Positions 55,044-64,000 of a stretch of DNA of 64,000 nt are shown piece by piece (position 1 is the first letter of the stretch; each line of letters opens with the position of its first letter). A model generated the notes under the pieces. The model made no database searches. It was not told where the DNA came from and saw only the letters and a program-made list of their open reading frames with translations. The stretch comes from Uranotaenia lowii (lineage: Eukaryota > Arthropoda > Insecta > Diptera > Culicidae). Made by a program: the position numbers and the translations under genes. The stretch covers positions 233,324,503 through 233,388,502 of the forward strand of contig NC_073692.1 of assembly GCF_029784155.1 (NCBI RefSeq). Reading direction: 5' to 3'.

Positions 55044-55839
55044 CACAGTTAGAAAAATCCTTGTAACATTACATGCAACTGCATGGGTAGAAGGGAATCG
55101 GGTATTTACATGTATCAATACGGCTTAATTCATGTAAACTTCCCATCGCCTTCAACTGATTGGTTTACTGTAAACCTACATTTCCAATCATTCTTTTTGG
55201 TATGGTTGTTTATCCAATAAGAAAAGCATCGATATTTGTCGATTAGAGATTTTAATATTTTACACATACATTTTATTTGATCCGCACAAGAAAAATTGGT
55301 ACCTATTCAATAAATTTTCACGAATACCAGTTTTTTGGTGCTATTCCCCCGACGACGGCAACAGCGATTGACATGCTGGTAGGAAAATAAGTTGTCATGC
55401 ACTTGGGATAGCCCGAGCTTTCGTTGAATTCTAGTGGCATTTTTTCTGGAACAAATAAAATTGACCATTTGATATAATAATTACAATAGTTAGAAGAGTA
55501 TTAAGTTTTATTTCTCACTTACTTGCTTTAAAACTCAGCATGTACCACCTCGATTCGAACAGAAGCGAACAGCACACGAGCAGGTACATCAAAATACGGT
55601 CGAACGTTGCAAACGCTAAGATTTACATGAAATTGCAAGCTAATTGATGAAGTTCGCCTTCGTTAAGAATCCAATAGGAACGAAAACAAAACAGAATTGG
55701 CAGACTGACGTTGACGCTGGATTTCGCATGCGGTGACATGTAAAGTTCATCTTAGCCTTTAAATGTTATACTCTTTTTCATATTTTTCGTGGCGATGATG
55801 TGAAAACGTGCAATGTAAGATTACATTTTTCTTTCTGTG
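55044..55839. mobile_element. TA-flanked TIR element, CACAG(A/T)(A/T)AGAAAAAT ends
   Basis: The left CACAGTTAGAAAAATCC and right, reverse-complemented, CACAGAAAGAAAAATGTAAT are inverted repeats. TA lies at 55042-55043 and 55840-55841. AT-rich interior with TTTACATGTA/CATGTAAA strings, no transposase. Tc1/mariner-like MITE by its target; family not recognised. Confidence 0.65.
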
Positions 55840-56528
55840 TAGGTGGTGTTGATGTTTGTAGAAAGAATGTCTGTTGGAATTGATATGAAAAAAATGTTAA
55901 GAGTTGGATATCTTTATATCTACTATCTTTGCCCAAGGGCTTCTTCAGCGAACTTCATTAAACGTCAATTGACGGATCAACCAAAAACAAAAAAACTAAT
56001 GAAATAATGACCAATGTCTGTCTGTCTAATGTTTGGCACCCATTTTACTCCTGTGATGTTTTTTTTTGTTTCAACTGCTCCGAACTTTAAAACTCCGGCG
56101 TGTTGATCACATGCCGCAGTACGCAGCGTCCAAAATGCCTCTCAACAGAAGATTTATTTTCTTTTCAATTTTGTACACCAAAAATCAAATTCTTGAGAAA
56201 ATCCACTCTCTTTCCATAATCTAGCTGAATTGGAAATTATAAAAAAAATATGGCATCAAACAAGGAAAACAAAAATTCTCCTTTAATTTCAATCTAGCCG
56301 TAATTATGCATGGCAGCTTTACCACAGTTTCTAGTTTGTCAAATTCCAATGGTAACGAATGATTGAACAAAATCTGAAAAAGTGTGTTAGAACAATTCTT
56401 CAAATTATCCCGTTGACTGCACTAAAACTTCTTTAAACGTTGAAACATGGTTTCAACGTTTCAAGTTTCAGTTTATCTGTATTCAGCCAGTGAGCTGAAA
56501 CATGACATGTTTGTTCAAATTGCTGTTC
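55840..56528. other. Spacer
   Basis: AT-rich, short ORFs only, nothing recognised. Confidence 0.4.
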
Positions 56529-57260
56529 TTAAGCAGCCAAAGTGTTTGTTGGGTAGTTTGGTCGGTGATTCTCAGTAACGTAAAGTCTTCGTCTTCTTGA
56601 GACCACATTGCTGGTGTTTGCTGTCAATCGTGAGCGTAAAAAAGTTGAGTTTGTCAAACCGCGTTCAATTTTCACAAAGACTGTCAGATCATTTATGCGA
56701 TATCGGTTCTCTAATAAATCCAGATCCAAAAGGTAACAGATGTGTTCGTAATCTGGCAAGTTTTCTCTCCAGCCTAGGTTCTTGACAGCGAATCTCACAA
56801 AGCGTTTCTGTACTTCTTCGAGTTGACATATTTGGACATTGTACATTGCCTTCCAGACTATACTCGCGAAATTGAATCTAGATCTTACCAAATTTGCATA
56901 CTGGCTCTTGATGGTGTATGGAACTTCCAATTCTCCAGCTAAGTGCAGCACTACATCGAAAAGTGCAAGTCCATCTGGTACCAAGCTATTGATGTGGTCT
57001 TTGAGGCTCATCCCTGCCTAAGTCCAATGCGCCGGTAACTCTTTGAATGTCATCCCCGCCGGCTGAGTTCCTGAACTGGATAGTATTGCTTCTGGTAAAC
57101 GAAGTCATTGAGCAATTTGAGATGCTCACTTTTAGCTTGCTCCGTACCCAAAGCAGAGAATGCATCCAAATCTTTTTGAAGTTTCTTACAATCTTCCATC
57201 TCTTTTACGGGTAAAAATATCTCCACGTTATCGGCGTCGACGATACTTTAGGGCAGTCCA
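56529..57260 (-). pseudogene. LINE ORF2 fragment, I/LOA/Jockey-like (RT palm end to C-terminus)
   Basis: Frame 1 (about 57080-57250, minus) reads DADNVEIFLPVKEMEDCKKL then QKDLDAFSALG, the region around the RT catalytic motif. Here the expected YADD is DADN, so catalysis would be lost. After frame breaks the 160-codon ORF 56529-57011 continues with SQYANLVRSRFNFASIVW, QLEEVQKRFVRFAVKNLGW and DLDLLENRYRINDLTVFVKI, the usual segment after the RT thumb in these LINEs. The 5' part is missing and no tail was identified. Old and inactive. Confidence 0.75.
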
Positions 57261-57719
57261 GAGGACGCTTTGATGCAGATATAGCTAAATTTACTAAAAC
57301 ATATTGAAGCCTATACTCTAAGAGAAATTTTTGATGGAAGGATATTTCCTCCTAAACCAACATTCGAAGATACCTCCAGAATTTCCTTAATTCCTGCTAC
57401 ATCTAAGGCTTTCGACATGTCCCTATATACGCAGTCTACTTGAAATCTAATTACCATTCTATACCTTATATCTACCCTATAATCAAAATATGCAACATCG
57501 TTAACATGCTTTCTAGTATAAGCATAGTTATGACTCGACGTGGAGTTATATCCAACAGATTTCTCATGTGGAAGAATTCTCCCTAAATTTGTATGGTGCC
57601 CCCCTTTTCTAGAAGGGAAAGGAGCTTAAAACTTCGTAAGAACAATTCCTGGCCTCTAAAACTTCTCCAGGCCGATTTTCACGTAAATTTCACTAACGAC
57701 GATTACTTGGGGTTTTTGT
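57261..57719. other. Spacer
   Basis: No recognised gene; moderately AT-rich with polypyrimidine runs. Confidence 0.4.
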
Positions 57720-59434
57720 TGACTGTTGACTGTTTCCAGTTTCTCTTTCTAGTATAGTATCTACTTGCTGGCAACCACGCTCACAAAGTTACAGAAACCA
57801 CTTCAGTTTTCCACCACTAACAACAACAACAACGGCAGCTATGGAGTCGTCCCTCGTTGCAAACAGAAGAGTATAGAAGAGCATTTCCACCCAACCAAAA
57901 GCGAAACATTATGTGAGCAGACAGAAGAGCATTGTTGTGTTGTGAGAGCAGCAGCAGCAGGGAGCATAAAAGCACCATAGCTGCTGTCTTGCTTGCTGTG
58001 TTGTCGTCATCGTCGTGGGAGAGTTCCTCCAATATGTATTCAGGTACCCTCCTTCTATGTTGCCTCTTTCTGAACTTAATGGAAGGGCCAGGTTTGGATC
58101 TCTTCGAGTTTCGCACCACACACTCTTGAGCGAGGCGGATTCGGTGGCCGCGTTAATACCAACCGGACCAGACGAAAATATTGCACCGTGCCTCACCTAC
58201 CCAAACCAAACCCAGTCCGAAGCCATGGATGTTTTACAATCCGACCGCACTCTTTGGCTGCAGTTCGTTTCTCACCGGGTACATACGGGTAGTAGAGTGT
58301 GGACTTTTGAATTTAAAACACGTCGTCGTGCTGTGTGGTTGCTTGCTGTTTGTATCTTTCTTTGATGTTGGTCGTGGTCGTGCCCATTATTTATTTTCGC
58401 CTAGCAGCTCCTCCTGTTTAATTTCGCTAGACACGGTGTAGACTGTTTGTTGTAGACGAAAAATTGAATAGAAAATCTGGGGTTCGTTTGAATAGAGCTT
58501 TGCGCACATGGGTTCGGGTTTTTGGGATGCATAAGACCCCTTGTAATTGAGGGTATCAAGTGATCTTTCCCGTGTGGCAGGGTGAAATTTTCTGCTACCA
58601 TCCGCACTAGACGGTAGCCATATTGGTTGGGTCGGCTCGAAAGCTGATGTGGAGATCGCTTGCACAAGTTCTCGCACTTAAAGGTGTATGTAAAAAAGCT
58701 GTGGCTCCCTACTGATTGGAAGAAGAAAGTGTACCCGGAAACACACGACAGCTCGCGGTGACGATCTCGGTCCAGCCTGGCCCGTGTTCATCAGCCATTT
58801 TGAAAGCACTCGAGGTGTAACTTTACCGGCTCCGACGACGAAAACCACTGCGAAGACAACATCGCTGTGCGTATGAATTCGAATTCGGATGGTCCTTGAA
58901 CGATACTTGATTTTCCGCAACTTGGAGGGTTTTTTTCTCGGGTGCGTACGGCGCTTTAATAGTGAAACAGGTGAAATCGTGCCGCCTCTCCGGTAGATGT
59001 TCCAATTCGTTTCGCGTAGTTAATTGGGGGCTCAGCGGTAATCAAATTTGTGGGAAAACGCCTCACAAAAGATACCGATCTGTAGCGGTTCATTTTTGGG
59101 TGGGTTTATACCAAATTTATTACGTAAAAAAGTAAACCGTAAACCGATTTACCAATCGACGAAGAATCAACCGAGGTTAGCGAGGAAGCGAAAGAGAAAT
59201 CTTTCAATTGTGCGAAACAGAGTGCGTAAAGTGTGTTTTTTTCTGCGTGGTTCATACAAGTGCTGCGGGAAACTAGAGTGGGTAACTGAATACCATATAA
59301 GGCAATATCCGTTATAGAGGTATAAGAAAAAAAATTAAAGCTCATCGACAAACGGTTCACACACCTGTGACCTTGTGGTTCAACATTTTCTATTAAACGA
59401 CCACCATTTAACTGCGGCAGGAGCAGAAGCAGCC
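57720..59434 (+). promoter_or_regulatory. GC-richer 5' flank and leader of a plus-strand host gene (proposed)
   Basis: About 1.7 kb with clearly higher GC and CG content than the rest, (AAC)n and (CAG)n runs near 57820-57840 and 57950, a CATAAAA TATA-like string at 57965, and no recognisable transposon. It ends directly upstream of the initiator exon at 59435. A possible acceptor (TTTAACTGCGGCAG) ends at 59420, so the 5' UTR may be split. I cannot place the start site. Overlapping ORFs on both strands (60-116 codons) show no domains and are probably a by-product of the composition. Confidence 0.4.
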
Positions 59435-59538
59435 ATGAAAACCGAAATGATGTCCGTCCACCAGCAGTATGGCCTTTCCGGCAAGCAGGACATTCTGCGG
59501 GAAGTGGTCATGAAGTACATCGATCATTTCTATCCCAA
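59435..59538 (+). CDS. Candidate first coding exon of a host gene
   Basis: ATG in good insect context (GCAGCCATGAAA) opens MKTEMMSVHQQYGLSGKQDI then LREVVMKYIDHFYP, 34 codons plus AA. It ends at the consensus donor AA|GTAAGTG (59539). Third positions are mostly C or G, unlike the AT-rich flanks, as expected of selected coding sequence. The segment looks like a compact globular N-terminus without a signal peptide. I do not recognise the family. The next exon must lie beyond the window or hidden in 59.6-64 kb, which holds an RTE insertion, so the first intron exceeds about 4 kb or contains small exons I missed. Confidence 0.6.
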
Positions 59539-60564
59539 GTAAGTGTCCCCAGTATTTTCTCCTAGCAGCAGCAGCCATCTTGGAAAGAAAACACCCAAAA
59601 TAACACCCGATCAAAAATAAAACCCCTTATAGTTACGCTAAGAAGACATCCTTAGCCGTCTTTTTCCACACACCCATCGGATTCTGTGTGTATCGAAATC
59701 TGTAACATTTATGTTGCGGCACATCGAACGTTCTGGTAATGATGTTGCTGGGCGACCGACTAGACTGAGGAGCCTGGATAAGACAAAATGGGGAATGGGT
59801 GCGGTTCATGGGGGAGGAGCAACCGAAAACAAACATTGCCAGTGGGATGACGAGGTTCTCCATATCAGTAACAGCAGCAGCAGCAGATTCTTCGCTAACG
59901 GACTGTGGGAGCAAAATTTCTCTGCTGTCGTGTCTGCGTTCTGTTCGTTTGCCCTGCTTTTGGGGTATCACAGGCTGTGCTGATACTTTGTTGTTGTTGT
60001 CTGACTGACTGTTTTTGTTCTTTTTTTATGATGGCTCTTCCGTTGTTGTTTTTGTTTTCCGTTTTTTGTCTCATGATCTCTGAAGCTGGAGTAGTGACGT
60101 TGAACGAACTGAGCGAACGCATTGTTTCATGGTGGAGTGGAGTTTGCGCAGTTTCTGAGTGTTATCCCCGTTATTCTCTGACTACACCGGCCCATTCGTT
60201 TTTTGGTACGGTTTTCGACAATTTGGATTTCGCTGTCGCAACGTCATCGCCCTGGGATAGGTCCAGACCGTGATGGTTTTTTAGCACCAGACGTTCAATG
60301 TGCTTCTGCTGGGTGCTTCAACCTTGCGAAATAATGATTTATTCTTGAGATTTGTCTCATCAGCATTTTCATCCATTTAATTTTGAAAGAATAACATAGA
60401 GCCAGAACCTTTTTACTTGTGCAAGAGTTAATCAATGTTTGGATTCGACTTTCATTTCAAGAGGGCTAGCTAATATTCAGTTTATTCACCCTATAAGTAG
60501 CAGACGGAGAGGAGAATAGTTTCAAATTTCATATTCTGTAATTCAAAAGTGATGGAAAAGTATA
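59539..60564. other. Intron-like sequence downstream of the candidate exon
   Basis: GC-rich to about 60300, then AT-rich. (CAG)n at about 59870-59885. A 122-codon plus-strand ORF at 59905-60273 has no domain and no splice acceptor in front; it is probably chance. Confidence 0.4.
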
Positions 60565-60580
60565 CTTACTTACTTACTTA
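60565..60580 (-). repeat. (TAAG)4 tail containing the ORF stop codon
   Basis: On the minus strand the ORF ends GATCAT-TAA-GTAAGTAAGTAAG: the stop codon TAA is the start of the first tail unit. Confidence 0.9.
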
Positions 60581-61978
60581 ATGATCCCGCGCCGATCCTC
60601 CGGTGCATAGGGCCGTGGTAAAAGACCTCCACTGTTGACGATCCGGAGCCAGCGTCTTCACCTGGTCCCAGTCAAGATTCTCGTCGACACTTCGGATTTC
60701 AGCGGCTAGGCTTCGCCGCCACGAGTTTCTGGGCCTGCCTCTTCTTCGATGACCTTCTGGATTCCAATCTAGCGCCTCTCTGCAAATCTCGTTTTCATCT
60801 TTTCGCAGCGTGTGCCTAATCCATCTCCACTTACGTTCCCGAATCTCAATTTCTAGCGCCCTTTGATGACACCGGCGATGTAATTCCTCATTCGAGATCC
60901 AGTTGCCAGGCCACCAAGCGCGGATGATGTTCCGCAGGCAGCGGTTTACAAATACTTGCAGTTTTCGCGTCGTCACCGCATATGTGCACCAAGTTTCGCA
61001 CCCGTACAGCAATACGGATTTGACGTTTGAGTTGAAGATTCGGATTTTTGTTCGCAGAGAGATCTGACGTGACCGCCAGATGTTTCGGAGACTCGCAAAC
61101 GCAAATCGGGCCTTTCTGATCCGGGTTTCGATGTCTTTCCTGGTACCACCATCAGGCGTTATCTGGCTACCAAGATACTGGAAGCACTCCACTTTCTCAA
61201 CTTGTTGCCCAGCTACCATGAAACTGGAGGGATCTCCTGTGTTGATCTCCATCGACTTGGTCTTTCCGACATTGACTTTGAGACCTGCTGCCTTGGAACT
61301 TTCGGTGAGGTCGTCGAGTTTGCTCTGCATGTCCAGTTGTGTTTGGGCGAGCAAAACAATATCGTCAGCCAGGTCAAGGTCGTTCAGTTGCTCCATTGTT
61401 AAAGGATTCCACGGCAATCCTCGGTTCGGTGCACAGTCGATCGATCCAGTCAGAATCTCATCCATTACGATGAGGAAAAGTAGCGGTGATAAGATACATC
61501 CTTGTCTCACTCCAGCAGTTACCGGGATTGGTTCGGACAAGACACCATCGTGCAAGACCTTGCACGAAAATGCCTCGTATTGTGCTTCGATGAGATGGAC
61601 TAGTTTCTCTGGGACCCCTCGTCGCCTTAGAGCCGCCCAGATGTTTTCATGGTTAAGTCGGTCGAATGCTTTTTCGAAATCAACGAACACCAGCAGAAGA
61701 GAGTCCTGGAATTCGTTGATTTGTTCCAGTATGATTCGTAGCGTTGTGATGTGGTCCACACATGATCGTCCGGATCGGAATCCAGCTTGTTGCCGTCGGA
61801 GTGTAGCGTCGATTTTCTCCTGGATCCTGTTCAGAATCACTTTGCAGAGTACTTTGAGGGTTGTACAGATCAACGTTATGCCTCGCCAGTTACCGCACTC
61901 TGTCAGGTCTCCTTTCTTCGGGACCTTTACGAGGATACCCTGCATCCAGTCGGCCGGGAATGTTGCAGTATCTTAGAT
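60578..61978 (-). pseudogene. RTE copy 2: reverse transcriptase part
   Basis: From M at 61945 the frame reads MQGILVKVPKKGD through NWRGITLI, QAGFRSGRS, VFVDFEKAFDRL, GVRQGCILSPLLF, LADD and the RRRGRPRNSWRR tail to the TAA at 60578. Just upstream, a TAA (about 61973-61978) replaces the TGG of ADIWDTA in copy 1. Everything before is in another frame. The RT domain itself (455 residues) is uninterrupted, but would need internal initiation. Confidence 0.9.
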
Positions 61979-63684
61979 GTCAGCGAAAAGACGGTGCAAC
62001 ATTTGTGCTGATAGGGCAGGCTCGGCTTTCAGCATTTCAGCAGGGATGCAATCGATCCCAGGTGCTTTGTTGGATTTCATGTTTTTATTGCCGCTTCTAT
62101 TTCAGCCAGCGAGGGCGCTTCCGAGTTGACGCCATTAATGCGACTTACTGTTGGCGCTTCGAGCTGCGGGTTTTGTTGGCCATCGCTATTCGTGACTCGG
62201 AAGAGTTGTTCGAAGTGCTCAGTCCATCGTTTGAGCTGATCTGTTCGATCGGTCAATAACTGACCTGCTCGGTCTTTTAGCGGCATTCTTGCATTAGTCC
62301 TGGCACCACTGAGGCGGCGAGAAATGTCATAAAGTAATCGGATATCTCCATTGGCGGCGGCTCTTTCTCCCTCTTCGGCTAGGGAGTTTGTCCAGGCTCT
62401 CTTGTCTCGTCTACAAGCTCGTTTAACTGCCTTTTCCAGCTCCGCATATCGTAAGCGGGCGACTGCTTTGGCTGACCCGGTACATGCCTGCTCAATTCCG
62501 ACTTTCGCCTTTCTCCGATCATCGACCATCCTCCAAGTTTCATCCGACATCCATTCACTTCGTCTTCCACAAACTTTACCGAGAGTACCATGGCTCGTCG
62601 TGATAAAGGCATTCTTGATTCCACACCACTGTTCTTCGACTGTTCCGTCTGTCGGCAGCTCCGAGGCTCGGGATTCTAGCTGTTCAACGTATGCCCTTTT
62701 CACCTCTGGATTCTCCAACCGGCGGACGTCGTATCGACACCCGACTTTCTCCTCGCGCCGTTGGACACGCGCAACTCTCAGTCGTATCTCGCCAAGGACG
62801 AGGTGATGGTCAGATGCAATGTCTGCGCTTCGCTTGTTGTGGACATCAAGAAGGCTCCTTCTCCATTTTCGGCTGATGCAGATATGGTCAATTTGATTTT
62901 CTGTTCGGCCATCTCGGGATACCCAAGTGACCTTATGTGCTGGTCGATGGGGGAAGAGCGATCCACCAATCACCATGTTGTTGTTGCCACAAAATTCTAC
63001 AAGCAGCTCTCCGTTTTCGCTCATCTGTCCTAGGCCATGGCGCCCCATGATGCGCTCAAGGTCCTGATTGTCGGAGCCAATCTTTGCGTTGAAGTCGCCC
63101 AAATGGATTTGAATGTCACCCTTCGGAATTCTCTCAACCACGCTGTTCAGTTGACTGTAAAACTGCTCTTTCTCCTGCAAGTCGGCAACGTCAGTTGGCG
63201 CATAACACTGGACCATTGTAAGGTTTCTAACCCGTGTTCTAAATCTGGCTACGATTATTCTTTCGATTATCGGTTCCCATCTAATGAGGGCCGCGTAGGC
63301 CTGCGGGCTTAACAGGAAACCAACTCCTCGTTCCCGAGTAGCATGTTCTCCTCGTATGCCAGAGTAAAGCAGGACTTGCCCGGACTGTGTCTTGTGTTCT
63401 CCAGTATTAGGCCAACGGACTTCGCTCAGTCCCAGAATTTCAAGCTTGAGGCGGCAAGCCTCTCTAGCAAGTTGTTCCAGTTTGCCTTGTTGGGCAAGGG
63501 TTAAAACATTCCAAGTTCCAATTCGTGTCCGTGTTTTCATGCTAAAAGTCGTCGCCAAAGTTCCAGGTCGGTCATTTCTTTCGGATTCCGTAACAATTTC
63601 AAATCGGGAGCAGTAGGTTGTTAGCCTAAAGTCCCTATCCCGCGATGGGGCTGCCATCTTGGACTTAGCTGACGGGAGCCGCAT
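61979..63684 (-). pseudogene. RTE copy 2: endonuclease and linker part
   Basis: From M at 63684 the ORF runs 535 residues: a short leader, then MKTRTRIGTWNVLTL (from residue 49), GLSEVRW, GDFNAKIG, DH and SDHH endonuclease motifs, then the linker to AIKT. A one-base deletion near 62085 (GCAATAAAAACATG against GCAATCAAGGACATG in copy 1) shifts the frame, and the remaining codons to 61979 are out of phase. The endonuclease residues are all retained, and the W that is a stop in copy 1 is intact here. Confidence 0.9.
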
Positions 63685-63980
63685 TTCATAAGTTCAGCCG
63701 CTTGCTGCAAGACAGACGCTGTTTGAGCCGCCCCTGACCTGGAGAACAGACGCTCGGTTGTTGTTGCACGCCGCCCCTGACCTGGGGAACAGACGCGTGC
63801 GGCCACCTTCTCAGTCTGCATGCGACCAAAGCATCCACCGGGGTTGGGTACCCGATCTCCGCTTAGGTTACTCGCACCCCAGCCGGCACCGCGGGGAGGT
63901 AGAGATAGGAGTTGTGAATAAGAGGTGATATGACCACTATGGGGTCTCGTGTTGCACATTATCCACCGTTTACCAGCCAA
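63621..63980 (-). CDS. Possible small upstream ORF of the RTE element
   Basis: 119 codons in the 5' region, overlapping the main ORF start by 64 bases in a different frame. Some RTE elements have a short, poorly conserved ORF before or overlapping ORF2. The composition is proline, glycine and serine rich, and the GC-rich 5' repeats lie inside it, so it may equally be an untranslated leader. Confidence 0.25.
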   Translation of the reverse strand: MAGKRWIMCNTRPHSGHITSYSQLLSLPPRGAGWGASNLSGDRVPNPGGCFGRMQTEKVAARVCSPGQGRRATTTERLFSRSGAAQTASVLQQAAELMKCGSRQLSPRWQPHRGIGTLG

Positions 63981-64000
63981 AAAAAAAAAAAAGGAGAAAA
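63981..64000. other. A-rich run at the window end
   Basis: 14 A followed by GGAGAAAA; either target DNA or the extreme 5' end of the RTE copy on the other strand. Confidence 0.4.

Larger units (their letters stand above)
60565..63980 (-). mobile_element. RTE-clade LINE, copy 2 (near full length)
   Basis: Same element as 51629-54611 with a (TAAG)4 tail at 60565-60580 and an additional 5' region to at least 63980, about 3.4 kb in all, a usual length for RTE elements. Beyond it there is only a short A-rich run to the window end. The 5' region has two copies of CCGCCCCTGACCTGG.GAACA (63728 and 63771). Coding is broken in the middle. It lies in the proposed intron of the gene starting at 59435, in antisense. 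Confidence 0.9.

Noticed and set aside
57765..58441. Several overlapping ORFs of 65-116 codons on both strands
   Set aside because: None has domain features; fewer stop codons are expected in a GC-rich flank. Better read as promoter or leader DNA.

Overview
This is a transposon-dominated, AT-rich (roughly 30-35% GC) eukaryotic window, most likely from a dipteran insect and probably a mosquito. The taxonomic reading is an inference. It rests on a DD37E Tc1/mariner-type transposase (spacing counted in the sequence; the ITmDD37E family is best known from mosquitoes), an RTE-clade LINE, a BEL/Pao-like LTR element primed by tRNA-Tyr, and on base composition and intron style. No bacterial or organellar genes, rRNA genes or CRISPR arrays are visible.

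Layout. 1-165: tail of a LINE on the minus strand. 1.4-8.5 kb: two copies of one dispersed repeat. The second copy has been invaded in turn by a 1.76 kb TIR element (itself carrying a 215 bp MITE), by a chimeric DD37E-type mariner, and by a 2.0 kb non-autonomous Helitron (8554-10550). 10.6-14.4 kb: AT-rich spacer. 14.4-16.7 kb: a TIR element that received a 1,026 bp hAT with a perfect 8 bp target duplication. 19-27 kb: short TIR repeats, a fold-back palindrome and a defective ITmDD37E mariner. 27.6-30.5 kb: a decayed LINE, minus strand, hit by two further insertions. 30.6-31.5 kb: a long inverted repeat and a TTAA-flanked MITE. 34.56-34.63 kb: a candidate host exon, plus strand. 35.8-38.7 kb: a truncated retroposon, a complete SINE with target duplications and another TIR element. 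38.7-44.8 kb: mostly empty AT-rich sequence. 45.8-47 kb: a decayed LINE. 47.77-49.86 kb: a young non-autonomous LTR retrotransposon with a 341-residue gag-like ORF. 51.6-54.6 and 60.6-64.0 kb: two close copies of an RTE-clade LINE. 54.8-57.3 kb: a palindrome, a TIR element and a LINE fragment. 57.7-60.3 kb: a GC-richer segment holding the best host-gene signal, an initiator exon at 59435-59538 with a consensus donor.

How it fits together. If the two candidate exons are real, the window is promoter-proximal and intronic DNA of one or two plus-strand genes. All six blocks with reverse-transcriptase or LINE ORF2 coding, the LTR element and the best-defined SINE lie on the minus strand, that is, antisense to those genes. 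Nesting gives a relative insertion chronology, and several insertions have an internal empty-site comparison within the window. I found no convincing new multi-gene system. The most unusual points are the RTE copies whose stop codon is the first unit of the 3' tail microsatellite, the gag-like ORF that reads into the LTR, the chimeric mariner, and an unclassified TIR family with 6 bp target duplications and direct (not inverted) subterminal CCGGGAAAA repeats.
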